The translations under genes and the position numbers were made by a program. Positions 17,696 through 25,585 of a DNA stretch of 58,094 nucleotides are shown piece by piece (within the stretch, counting starts at the first letter, position 1; each line of letters opens with the position of its first letter). This stretch comes from Zetaproteobacteria bacterium (GTDB lineage Bacteria > Pseudomonadota > Zetaproteobacteria > Mariprofundales > Mariprofundaceae), in assembly GCA_002753275.1 (NCBI GenBank), contig PEAA01000010.1, positions 1 to 58,094 of the forward strand, read 5' to 3'. A model generated the notes under the pieces. The model ran no database searches. It saw only the letters and a program-made list of their open reading frames with translations, and was not told where the DNA came from.

Positions 17696-18752
17696 GCGCA
17701 GAGGCTCCTACTTGAGGCATCGCCAAAGCATCGACATTGGCGCCGCTGCCATTCAATTGCATCTGTGCATTTTTCCACCATGCTGCAGCGCCACTTTGCG
17801 CAGGTGCATGTTGAAAGGTAACGGGTGCATTCAACGCTGCCGCAACAACAGGCTGATGAGAATTTAAAACTTGTTGAGGCTGGACAGGCCGAAGCGGCCC
17901 AGCCTGATTAAAATTTACAACATCCCTAAAGTGTCCTTGAATCACAGATGAAGGAATCATAAATCCCCTCGAGCGCCCATTAACGCCAGGTAAGACGATC
18001 CCCATACCGATCATTTCACCATTGCGATTGATAATGGGGCCTCCCATCTGCTGAGGTTGAAACATCACATCGGTCGCCAGCAAATTGGTGACCTGCGCCC
18101 CATCAATTTGTTGTTGCTGATTATTAACAGCCACCAATCCTTGCGCCAGTTGCGTCTGCCCTTGCATATTATTCGCAAACGCATAAATCTGCTGATTGGG
18201 TGCCACAGCATTGGCATCACCCATATTAAAAAAGAGGAAACGATCGCGTGTTAACAACTTAATCACCACCATATCATGGGCAGGAACAGACTTAACAATC
18301 TGCGCATCATAGACACGCAAACCATCATTAGCCTGAACATAGACCTTAATGCTATTTAACCCATTGACCAAGCTCAATGAAGTTAATACATGGCCGGAAC
18401 TATCAATAATCGACCCACGCCCTGTAATCCCTGAATTGACCCGCTCCCCGGCAATACCAACTACGGCAGGTGCAACAACATCTGCGAAGCTCATCTGATT
18501 ATTGAGCCCTGTATTTTTAAACAAGGCTTCGCTTACAGAAAAATCATAGCGTGCATAGTCATCTTCACCATCACGCCATGTATCCAATACAAACAGCCCC
18601 CAAATAAAGGTGCAAATCACCAACGCCGATAAAACCATCGCAGGAACGCGCCACGGCTTTTCACAAAAAATAATCGTGTTGTGTGATGAGCCTACACTTG
18701 GTTTTTCCGCGTCCTCATTTTCTGGTAAAATTTCAATTATAGTATTTGACAT
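17580..18752 (-). CDS. mamO: MamO N-terminal protease-like half, with out-of-frame tail
   Basis: The first 350 residues contain a membrane anchor (about 36-54) and a trypsin/HtrA-fold domain. MamO promotes magnetite nucleation and activates MamE; in Magnetospirillum AMB-1 it is a degenerate protease that binds metal. Degeneration is visible here too: the catalytic His position reads LTSLSLV (MamE has LTNFHVV) and the Ser position reads QQMGGP (MamE has GNSGGP). The last 34 residues after ALGGGG, which include several cysteines, are an artefact of the frame shift at the 11-G tract. Start ATG 18752 has GAGGAAACT upstream. Confidence 0.92.
   Translation of the reverse strand: MSNTIIEILPENEDAEKPSVGSSHNTIIFCEKPWRVPAMVLSALVICTFIWGLFVLDTWRDGEDDYARYDFSVSEALFKNTGLNNQMSFADVVAPAVVGIAGERVNSGITGRGSIIDSSGHVLTSLSLVNGLNSIKVYVQANDGLRVYDAQIVKSVPAHDMVVIKLLTRDRFLFFNMGDANAVAPNQQIYAFANNMQGQTQLAQGLVAVNNQQQQIDGAQVTNLLATDVMFQPQQMGGPIINRNGEMIGMGIVLPGVNGRSRGFMIPSSVIQGHFRDVVNFNQAGPLRPVQPQQVLNSHQPVVAAALNAPVTFQHAPAQSGAAAWWKNAQMQLNGSGANVDALAMPQVGASALGGGGCSQYAATGCCNQKSGCGTHRYTNYFWVYFNRYS
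17683..17693 (-). repeat. Homopolymer of 11 G (coding strand) splitting mamO
   Basis: The plus strand shows 11 consecutive C. On the coding strand, reading CTT followed by 11 G puts the downstream TauE/SafE domain out of frame; 10 G would read LGGGDAVNT and fuse both halves. It may be a sequencing or assembly error, a phase-variable tract, or a slippage site. Confidence 0.9.
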
Positions 18753-18764
18753 AGTTTCCTCATA

Positions 18765-20069
18765 TCACACAGACATTAATATATACAACGATGAAAAGGC
18801 CAAAAATATCGCCATCAACGGCAATCCCCAGCTTAAATATTCATAAAAACCAAACTTCATCTCACCCTGAACCAGGTTCGCCATTTCAGGATGTTTTTCC
18901 ATAAATCGCTCATAATAACTCAGCGTTATCGGCCCTGCTGTCGCGCCAGTAATCGTTGCCGATGAACCCGCCAAAACACCCAAGGATAACGCCCACCATA
19001 CATACTCTGTCGAAAGTGTACTCGATAACACCACCGCTACAGGAATAAAAAATGCAGTGGCGGGTCCCGCATTTAAAAAAAGCGTAACCAACGCCGCCAT
19101 GACCATGAATAAAATCAATTGCCCTGCAATACCCATGCCCATCGTTTGCAATGCCATCACCAAATGGTCAAGAATACCGACCGATACCAATCCACCCACC
19201 ATCATAAACAGGAAAAAAAAGAACAACACATCATACAGTGCCAAGATACGAAACCAATCATGTTGCCATGGCTTGACAATCATCGCCGCGTAAAAGGCTC
19301 CAATCATCGCAATCCATACCGGACGAACATCAAGCAAATCCACCAATAAAAAACCAACAACAACCGATACCACAATCCATAGACCGACCTTAATCAAAGG
19401 TAAATCAATCTGTGCGCTTTCATGAAGTTGCAATAACCTATCCACATTGGTCGCCCGATTACGCCAACTTGAAAGTGGCAACTTCCTTTGTGCAACGACA
19501 AGCGTAACCGCCAACAAAACCAGCGAAGGAGCCATCATTCCACCGACAAAATCAAAGAGCTGCAACTCGCCAGCAGAAGCGATGATCATGTTGGGAAAAT
19601 CACCCACCATGCTTGAAGCTCCGCCAAGATTTGAGGCAACAAGTTGTAACATTAACAGCGGCGCAGGATTCACCTTCATCGTCAAACAGAGGGATAGACC
19701 CATCGGAACCATCACCATCATAGCGGCCAGGTTATTCATAAACGATGAAATAACATAAGTCGCTAATGTCATGATAATTAAAACCCATAACAATTGCCCT
19801 TGTGCGTGCGAAACAACTTTATTGCCTACATAAATAAAAAAGCCTGCCCGTTCGAGCACGGCTGCGATCATTGACATCGACAAAAGTAAGCCCAAAGTCT
19901 CAAAAGAGACGGAATCAACAGCCTCTTGAACAGAATAAAAATCAAATAACCACCCGTAAAGCAGCATCATGATGGCCCCACATGTCACGGCCACCAAACG
20001 ATCAGCCCAAGCGATGTAGATGCATACAAACACAGCGATAAAAATCCCGCTAATCACCCACGCATGCAT
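18765..20069 (-). CDS. mamN: Magnetosome ion transporter MamN
   Basis: MamN resembles ArsB/NhaD (ion transporter superfamily) permeases and has been proposed to export protons released when magnetite forms. The 434-residue product has about 11-12 membrane helices and the family motifs FMNNLAAMMVMVP and FLNAGPATAFFIPVAV. The ATG at 20069 follows GAGG by five bases; an upstream GTG one codon away is possible. It sits between mamM and mamO, as in Magnetospirillum. Confidence 0.92.
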   Translation of the reverse strand: MHAWVISGIFIAVFVCIYIAWADRLVAVTCGAIMMLLYGWLFDFYSVQEAVDSVSFETLGLLLSMSMIAAVLERAGFFIYVGNKVVSHAQGQLLWVLIIMTLATYVISSFMNNLAAMMVMVPMGLSLCLTMKVNPAPLLMLQLVASNLGGASSMVGDFPNMIIASAGELQLFDFVGGMMAPSLVLLAVTLVVAQRKLPLSSWRNRATNVDRLLQLHESAQIDLPLIKVGLWIVVSVVVGFLLVDLLDVRPVWIAMIGAFYAAMIVKPWQHDWFRILALYDVLFFFFLFMMVGGLVSVGILDHLVMALQTMGMGIAGQLILFMVMAALVTLFLNAGPATAFFIPVAVVLSSTLSTEYVWWALSLGVLAGSSATITGATAGPITLSYYERFMEKHPEMANLVQGEMKFGFYEYLSWGLPLMAIFLAFSSLYILMSV

Positions 20070-20080
20070 CACAACCTCAA

Positions 20081-20974
20081 TTAAGCGGGTACAGCATCCG
20101 AAGCTGCTTGCGCCACCACATGCAGTTCACCAATATGGGGAACAATATTAAATACCTCATCACGAACCCGCTTGCGAACCTCGTTCGCTTCTGCAACCGT
20201 CAACGCAGGATCAACCCCAATGGTTACCTCTAAAAAGAGCGACTGACCAATATGACGCGCACGGAACTCTTTCACCTCTTTCACATGATCAAGTCCTTTC
20301 ACAATACGAATAATGCGCTCCTGGATCTTCACATCCATGCTGCGATCCATCAATCCACGACATGCATCACGGAATACATCTGAACCCAAATAAAGAAGAT
20401 GCAGTGCTTCAAACATTGCAACGGCCAAATCAATCCATGGCATATCTAAATAATGGGCGCCAATAATTGCGAAAGCCACGGCCAAAGAGGCCGTTGCATC
20501 GGCATGGTGATGCCGTGAAAGGGTACGAATCATCGGGCTATTACTCTCAACAGAGACACAGCGCGAGTAGAAATACATAAACACATTTACCGCAACAGAA
20601 ATCAATGCCGCCCACAAAGCAATAATGTGTGGCGCACGATGCTCATCCGCATTAAAAAGAAGATAAACGGCATGAATAAGCAAGTATGCTGTCAATGATA
20701 AAAAGACAACACTGGCCACCAAAGCTAAAACAAACTCAACTTTCCCATGCCCATAAGGGTGATCTTTATCAATCGGTTTATCCGAAACCTTCATCCCCAC
20801 AATCACCAAAATCGAAGTCATTAAATCTTTGGCTGAATACATCCCATCGGCAACCAAGGCTTGCGATCCTGAGATGAGTCCGACAAATACTTTCATAGTC
20901 ATCAGAACCGCATTCACAACAATGCCGATCCAACCAATGCTTCGTGAACATCTTATGCATTTTGAACTTTTCAT
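20081..20974 (-). CDS. mamM: Magnetosome cation diffusion facilitator MamM
   Basis: MamM is a CDF iron transporter that also stabilises MamB. The 297-residue product carries the metal-site residues at the same positions described for Magnetospirillum MamM: Y46 and D50 in helix II (DGMYSAKD) and H155 and D159 in helix V (HHHAD). The presence of Tyr at the first position, where MamB has His, distinguishes MamM from MamB. The C-terminal cytosolic domain (about 215-297) has VKEVKEFRARHIGQSLFLEV. It follows mamL by 16 bases. Confidence 0.94.
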   Translation of the reverse strand: MKSSKCIRCSRSIGWIGIVVNAVLMTMKVFVGLISGSQALVADGMYSAKDLMTSILVIVGMKVSDKPIDKDHPYGHGKVEFVLALVASVVFLSLTAYLLIHAVYLLFNADEHRAPHIIALWAALISVAVNVFMYFYSRCVSVESNSPMIRTLSRHHHADATASLAVAFAIIGAHYLDMPWIDLAVAMFEALHLLYLGSDVFRDACRGLMDRSMDVKIQERIIRIVKGLDHVKEVKEFRARHIGQSLFLEVTIGVDPALTVAEANEVRKRVRDEVFNIVPHIGELHVVAQAASDAVPA

Positions 20975-20990
20975 TTCATTTCACCTTTTA

Positions 20991-21209
20991 TCATCTATCA
21001 AATTGTGACTTGTTTTTATTCAGTGCGCGCCTAATCATAAAAAACATTGCAAACAACACACCTGCCGCAAAGCCAACGCCTATCACAGCAATCAGTGGCA
21101 TTGTAACCGGCGGACCAAAAACCCAGTACACATTCACCAAACCAATATTTTGCGAACCAAATATAACCAACAACAAAAAAATCACGAGGTTCACTATAAA
21201 TATTTTCAC
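20991..21209 (-). CDS. mamL: Magnetosome protein MamL
   Basis: MamL is a small two-helix protein essential for magnetosome membrane invagination; its basic C-terminal tail is thought to bind and bend the membrane. The 72-residue product has helices at about 4-22 and 36-58 and the C-terminal MIRRALNKNKSQFDR, rich in basic residues, giving a LapA-like layout. It begins with GTG at 21209 behind GGGGATAGG. Position directly before mamM is conserved. Confidence 0.88.
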   Translation of the reverse strand: MKIFIVNLVIFLLLVIFGSQNIGLVNVYWVFGPPVTMPLIAVIGVGFAAGVLFAMFFMIRRALNKNKSQFDR

Positions 21210-21240
21210 AGCCTATCCCCACATAAATCGATCAAACCTT

Positions 21241-21540
21241 TCATTGCAATTTTTCCACAAAATAGGCTTCAATTTTTTGCGTAGCAACCGACTGAAAGGG
21301 CTTGGCCAGCCATGGAAACTCCACAAAACCTTCTACCCAGTTCGGCTGCACCTTCACCTCTCCTGAAATATCAAAGCCTTTAATCTTGCCTGCAAACTTA
21401 AAGACATCATTGACAAAACCAAACTTCATCGCACTCAATAATGGGTTGCCAACCGCATCACTCTCAACCAATTTCTTCAAACGAACATGGGTCTCTTCAA
21501 GAGAAAGATTATGCGCAATTTTAAAATTGGAAACCGGCAA
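21241..21540 (-). CDS. Polyhydroxyalkanoic-acid-system type protein between mamK and mamL
   Basis: The 99-residue product resembles the small PHA granule-region family (TIGR02610): an N-terminal IAHNLSLEETHVRLKKL helix, then alternating strands KFAGKIKGFDISGEVKVQ and a C-terminal amphipathic segment ending EAYFVEKLQ. Family members are found near polyhydroxyalkanoate genes; their biochemical role is poorly known. It starts with TTG at 21540 after AGGCGACT. It lies 12 bases after mamK and 31 before mamL, so it is inside the mam operon, an unusual place. It may help attach proteins to the vesicle surface; this is inference. Confidence 0.55.
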   Translation of the reverse strand: MPVSNFKIAHNLSLEETHVRLKKLVESDAVGNPLLSAMKFGFVNDVFKFAGKIKGFDISGEVKVQPNWVEGFVEFPWLAKPFQSVATQKIEAYFVEKLQ

Positions 21541-21552
21541 AGTCGCCTGCCC

Positions 21553-22575
21553 TTAACCCAATTGATTCCACAATTTTGTCGGCAGCAACTGCCCCAATTG
21601 CAGCGCTCCTTCACAACCACTAAAAGCGGGGTCTCCCACACAAGTGACACGCACATCGCCATAGCTCTTCAACCCTTCCGCAATCGTCAGGTCAAGCCCT
21701 TGAATCTTGGAACCGCCACCCGCAACAACAATATTCGCCAGAACATCCGACTGATCTTCTGGCGGAAATTGGTTCATCAACAACTCAACAGATTCGATAA
21801 TTCCCGGAATAATCGATTCACAGGCTTCACGAACCACCTCGGTAATATCAAGCATCTCTGGAATGCCATTGATGCGCAAAGATACTTTTACCAAAGCGCC
21901 ATTAGCTTCTCCCACAAAGCCATGCTGCTCTTTGATTCCACGGGCGATAAATTTATTGACCTGCACTCCAGGGAACTTCTCCTGAATGAGATCGACCAAC
22001 TTATGATCGATATGATCACCAGCCCCGACCAAGGTAACCTGCTCATGCGCGGCGGGTTTTGCTCCACGCAATGCGCATAGATCAATGGTTCCTGCACCAA
22101 TATCAACAACAATGGCATTGACCAAAATATCTTGCCCATAAGCAACCATAAAAGGTTCAGAGACAATCACCGCCAAATCAAAATGTTCGTTACCAAGCGC
22201 CTGAATACGCGCCTTATCTTCTTCAGATGCACGCGCTGGCGCACCGATCACAGCACACACCTCGTCATAACCATCACTATTGATCCGTTCCACAATATAA
22301 CTAAAAAGATGCGATGCAGCATCTGGATGGGCATCATCACTTGAAACTACCCGCAGCACCCCATCTTCAAGAGGATAGACCAAATCTAAAAAAGAGTGGT
22401 TCTTCATGGCATCTTGCCCTACGGCATAGAGTGAACCAAGTAGCTTTAACCCCACAAGATCTCGCGGGTAACCCACTACCGAATCAATCATGAATTTATC
22501 GCCAGCGCTCGAAACAACCGCCGTTCTCGATGTTCCCAAATCTATACCCAATAACAGTTGCTTCTTCGATGACAT
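21553..22575 (-). CDS. mamK: Actin-like magnetosome filament protein MamK
   Basis: MamK polymerises into the cytoskeletal filament that aligns and positions the magnetosome chain. The 340-residue product has the actin-fold ATPase signatures: phosphate-1 loop GIDLGTSRTAV (residues 10-20), phosphate-2 loop VVDIGAGTIDL (near 163) and the adenosine motif VVAGGGSKIQGL near 285. Length is normal for MamK. The ATG at 22575 is 32 bases after the acidic repeat gene, the order mamJ-mamK of Magnetospirillum. Confidence 0.95.
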   Translation of the reverse strand: MSSKKQLLLGIDLGTSRTAVVSSAGDKFMIDSVVGYPRDLVGLKLLGSLYAVGQDAMKNHSFLDLVYPLEDGVLRVVSSDDAHPDAASHLFSYIVERINSDGYDEVCAVIGAPARASEEDKARIQALGNEHFDLAVIVSEPFMVAYGQDILVNAIVVDIGAGTIDLCALRGAKPAAHEQVTLVGAGDHIDHKLVDLIQEKFPGVQVNKFIARGIKEQHGFVGEANGALVKVSLRINGIPEMLDITEVVREACESIIPGIIESVELLMNQFPPEDQSDVLANIVVAGGGSKIQGLDLTIAEGLKSYGDVRVTCVGDPAFSGCEGALQLGQLLPTKLWNQLG

Positions 22576-22607
22576 TTACCCTCTCCTCAGTACTTTATCT
22601 AAAGTGA

Positions 22608-23030
22608 TTATTTCTTATTTGAAACCATTGAGCCCGCTTTGGCAATCACGGCGGAGAGCGTTGCCCCTACAGGTTCAACTGCCCCTTTGACACTTTCAAG
22701 GGCTTTATTGCTTGACGATTTAAGCACATTGTCAGGGTTGGCAACAATATCAATCACATGCCCCAAGCCATTTCCGAACGCATTGATCACACCATCAAAA
22801 AGGCCTTCTACAGGGGTTTCAAGAAGTGCTTCTGCTTCTGCTTCTGCTTCTGCTTCTGCTTCTGCTTCTGCTTCTGCTTCTGCTTCTGCTTCTGCTTCTG
22901 CTTCTGCTTCTGCTTCTGCTTCTGCTTCTGCTTCTGCTTCTGCTTCTGCTTCTGCTGTCATTGCATCCAATAAAAATGCTGCAGATTCTTCCGTTGACTC
23001 TACTGTTTGATTTGTCATATCCCTATCCAT
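22608..23030 (-). CDS. Acidic Ala-Glu repeat protein at the MamJ position
   Basis: This 140-residue protein lies between mamE and mamK, where Magnetospirillum carries mamJ, the acidic repeat protein that tethers magnetosomes to MamK. It has a short acidic N terminus, an uninterrupted alternating Ala-Glu tract (about residues 26-68) and a C-terminal domain starting EGLFDGVINAFGNGLGHVI (75-93). I see no direct sequence match to MamJ, so function is argued from position and acidity. The C-terminal motif recurs at the end of the coiled-coil protein at 28138-30048. The ATG at 23018 (behind GGATAGGG) is an alternative start four residues in. Confidence 0.7.
   Translation of the reverse strand: MDRDMTNQTVESTEESAAFLLDAMTAEAEAEAEAEAEAEAEAEAEAEAEAEAEAEAEAEAEAEAEAEALLETPVEGLFDGVINAFGNGLGHVIDIVANPDNVLKSSSNKALESVKGAVEPVGATLSAVIAKAGSMVSNKK
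22728..22808 (-). other. Shared C-terminal motif, copy A (27 residues)
   Basis: Residues 75-101 of the MamJ-position protein match residues 592-618 of the coiled-coil protein (28195-28275) at 15 of 27 positions, with the pattern EG..DGVIN..G.GLG.VI....N..N. The DNA also shares a 16-base run encoding DGVIN. The pattern suggests a small glycine-rich amphipathic docking or membrane-binding segment used by two proteins of the cluster. Confidence 0.75.
22828..22956 (-). repeat. Hexanucleotide microsatellite, 21.5 copies of gcttct
   Basis: An uninterrupted (gcttct) array of 129 bases on the plus strand, reading GCAGAA on the coding strand, encodes 43 residues of alternating Ala and Glu. The unit is a multiple of three, so copy-number changes lengthen or shorten the acidic tract without breaking the frame. 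Confidence 0.98.
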
Positions 23031-23044
23031 GATCGTTTAATATG

Positions 23045-25366
23045 TTACAAAATTACAAAAAACTCTCGGCCAGCACGCACCAGTTTGACCAAATTATCTT
23101 GCCCTTTAGAGGCAGCAATAATCGCCTCATTCATTGTTGATGGTGTCACAACTGACAAACCATTCAACTCAATCATCACATCACCTGGCATCACACCCGC
23201 CTTAGAGGCCTGCGATCCCGGTGTCACCTCATCGACAACTGCGCCTGGAACTTTGCCTACCGCAGCATTCACCGCATTAGGTTGCGGAGGATTAAACGCT
23301 TCGATCTTAATTCCCTTCCAATTGAATTCATTGGGAACACGTGGCGATGGAGCCGCCATGGCATTACCGCCACCAACCATTGGGGCTGCCATGTTAGCTC
23401 CTACAGGTGCAACCCAATCGTTATTAATCACAAAACCTAAACGCTCACGACGACCATCACGCAAAATCGTTAATCGCACGGTGCTTTTGTTGTCCAGCCC
23501 CTGAACCTGCTCAAGAAGACTACTTGGAGAACGAACGCGGCGACCATCCACTTTCAAAATAATGTCACCAGCACGCAACCCCTCTAAATCTGCAGGAGAG
23601 CCTTGCATCACACTGGCAACAAACACCCCTTTACCGACAGGGTGATTCAACCGCTCTGCCAGCTGCGCATTGATTCCACGAACTTCCGCGCCAGGTAAAA
23701 TCTGTGCTCTCTCAACGACACTCACACCCTGACCTATGCCCATAGAGGCATTATTTCCAACCATCGCCACAGGCGCTGCCTGACCCGTAAATTGATGACA
23801 CGCGGCACAATTCATCTGATTACGACCATCATTGTGTGAGCCTGGTGGAGAGGCATTAGGAGAAATTACCGGTGCTGGCGGTGGAGCCGCTGCAACCTGC
23901 TGCATCATGGCACCATTGCCCATCATCGCCACAGGCGCTGCCTGACCCGTAAATTGATGACACGCGGCACAATTCATCTGATTACGACCATCATTGTGTG
24001 AGCCTGGTGGAGAGGCGTTAGGAGAGATCACGGGAGCTGCAGGAGGGCCTTGCATCGCAACTTGCTGCATCATTGCAGCTACCGGTGATATCGTTGTCGC
24101 CAAGGGCATTCCGGCAACCATATTGGTAGGCGTTGCTCCTAAAAAGTTTGCCTGTTTCATATTGGCATCGGCACCAATAAACATCCGTGCCTGATTACTG
24201 GGTATTGCAAAACCAATGCCTGAAAATGCGCCTGTTGGCGTATAAATCGCGGTATTAATCCCCACAACCTTTCCATTGACATCAAAAAGAGGTCCACCTG
24301 AATTACCTTGATTGATCGCAGCATCTGTCTGCAACAGATCTTCATGTGAAACACCCTCAATAATCAATGTCTTACGAACAGCGGAAATGATACCTTGACT
24401 CACGGTCTGACCCAAACCAAAAGGACTGCCAATGGCAATTACTTCATCCGCAACACGAATCGTGTCGCTATTGGCCAGCACTGCCACTTTAAGTGGAACA
24501 TCACTATTGATCTTTAACAATGCCAAATCTGTCTTTTCAGACATTTTCACAATCATTGCAGGATACTCACGCGGACCTTGCGGCGTAAACACCACAACAG
24601 AAAGAGAACTGGCATCACGGACAACATGGAAGTTGGTTAAAATATAACCATCACTGCTAACAATCACACCTGAGCCGACCACATTACCACCTGCCGACGC
24701 AACGGCATTAGGATTGGTGCTTGGTGCAAAACCTATGCCACCCTGTTGCATCGCCGAATTATTCAATCCACCCTGACGAATATTGGTTTGAACCTTAATA
24801 TGAACAACCGTATCTGAAACCTTATTGACAATATTTGGAAACTTCGTGCGAACCTGCATTGCTGTCACAGGCGTCATCGTATCAAAAGGAGCATTCATAT
24901 TGGCAACCGGTTGGATGAATTGCTGTGGAACCATCGGTTCAGGAACCATCTGTGCCGATCCTGGCCCTGTCTGCGCAAAACCACCTTGATACGCATTCAT
25001 CGGCGATACGCCTGCAACCTGCTGCATTCCTTGCTGATTTACAGCCATCGCATTGACGCCATTCTGACCATTCCAATCCATCACTGCCGGCTGATTGAAA
25101 GCAGGCGCTTGCATCGCAACCGGAGCAACCATCGACTGTGGCGCAGCCTGCGCCGAAGCGTGCGGGGTATTCACGCGCGAAAACGATGCACGATCGATGC
25201 TTACACCCTTGGCGTAATACTCTGTATACCAATAGGAACCAAATAAAATCAAAACAGCTGCAGCCGCCAACAGCACAAAAAACCGGCGCATGTCAATGGC
25301 ACAATCTTCTGGAAACTCTTCTACTTCGATAGGGATGTTATCAATACGATCATCAGCCACGGTCAT
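23045..25366 (-). CDS. mamE: Magnetosome HtrA-like protease MamE with two magnetochrome and two PDZ domains
   Basis: MamE is the membrane protease that sorts magnetosome proteins and triggers crystal growth by cleaving itself, MamO and MamP. The 773-residue product has a membrane helix (about 29-46), a Met/Gln/Pro-rich linker, then an intact trypsin-like triad: His in LTNFHVV (near 246), Asp in TDLALLKI (near 278), Ser in GNSGGPLF (near 355). Next come two CAACH haem sites in almost identical 31-residue modules, then PDZ1 (about 545-640) and PDZ2 (about 670-773). The haem modules are an exact 93-bp DNA duplication. The ATG at 25366 lies six bases after mamI. Confidence 0.96.
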   Translation of the reverse strand: MTVADDRIDNIPIEVEEFPEDCAIDMRRFFVLLAAAAVLILFGSYWYTEYYAKGVSIDRASFSRVNTPHASAQAAPQSMVAPVAMQAPAFNQPAVMDWNGQNGVNAMAVNQQGMQQVAGVSPMNAYQGGFAQTGPGSAQMVPEPMVPQQFIQPVANMNAPFDTMTPVTAMQVRTKFPNIVNKVSDTVVHIKVQTNIRQGGLNNSAMQQGGIGFAPSTNPNAVASAGGNVVGSGVIVSSDGYILTNFHVVRDASSLSVVVFTPQGPREYPAMIVKMSEKTDLALLKINSDVPLKVAVLANSDTIRVADEVIAIGSPFGLGQTVSQGIISAVRKTLIIEGVSHEDLLQTDAAINQGNSGGPLFDVNGKVVGINTAIYTPTGAFSGIGFAIPSNQARMFIGADANMKQANFLGATPTNMVAGMPLATTISPVAAMMQQVAMQGPPAAPVISPNASPPGSHNDGRNQMNCAACHQFTGQAAPVAMMGNGAMMQQVAAAPPPAPVISPNASPPGSHNDGRNQMNCAACHQFTGQAAPVAMVGNNASMGIGQGVSVVERAQILPGAEVRGINAQLAERLNHPVGKGVFVASVMQGSPADLEGLRAGDIILKVDGRRVRSPSSLLEQVQGLDNKSTVRLTILRDGRRERLGFVINNDWVAPVGANMAAPMVGGGNAMAAPSPRVPNEFNWKGIKIEAFNPPQPNAVNAAVGKVPGAVVDEVTPGSQASKAGVMPGDVMIELNGLSVVTPSTMNEAIIAASKGQDNLVKLVRAGREFFVIL
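23762..24016 (-). repeat. Direct repeat of the MamE haem module (two 93-bp identical copies)
   Basis: Positions 23762-23854 and 23924-24016 are identical over 93 bases; similarity continues less exactly on both sides. Each copy encodes SHNDGRNQMNCAACHQF, the magnetochrome haem site. Perfect identity suggests a recent duplication or ongoing gene conversion, and allows expansion or contraction by recombination. Confidence 0.95.
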
Positions 25367-25372
25367 ATCACC

Positions 25373-25567
25373 TTACAACAATTCGTCTTTTTTAGAAACA
25401 GGCGCCTTACGCACACTGGAAACACCCGATGCCAGCGCAAGCAAGCCAAAACCCAACAGCAACAACGGCAGCAACCCTCGCAACATTTCAACGACAGACC
25501 ACCACCATGCGGCAAGTCCCCATAAACCAAAAGCTGTTGCTAAGAGTCCAATAATTATTGTAGGCAT
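25373..25567 (-). CDS. mamI: Magnetosome protein MamI
   Basis: MamI is a small two-helix protein essential for forming the magnetosome vesicle. The 64-residue product has hydrophobic helices at about 3-24 and 29-48, a glycine-rich second helix (LLPLLLLGFGLLALASG) and a short charged tail. It lies between mamH and mamE in the conserved mamH-I-E order. Confidence 0.88.
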   Translation of the reverse strand: MPTIIIGLLATAFGLWGLAAWWWSVVEMLRGLLPLLLLGFGLLALASGVSSVRKAPVSKKDELL

Positions 25568-25585
25568 ACGATCTCCAAATTCATA

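Noticed and set aside
22639-23032. Plus-strand ORFs with Ser-Ala, Cys-Phe or poly-Leu repeats
   Set aside because: They are the antisense and frame shadows of the gcttct hexamer array within the MamJ-position gene.
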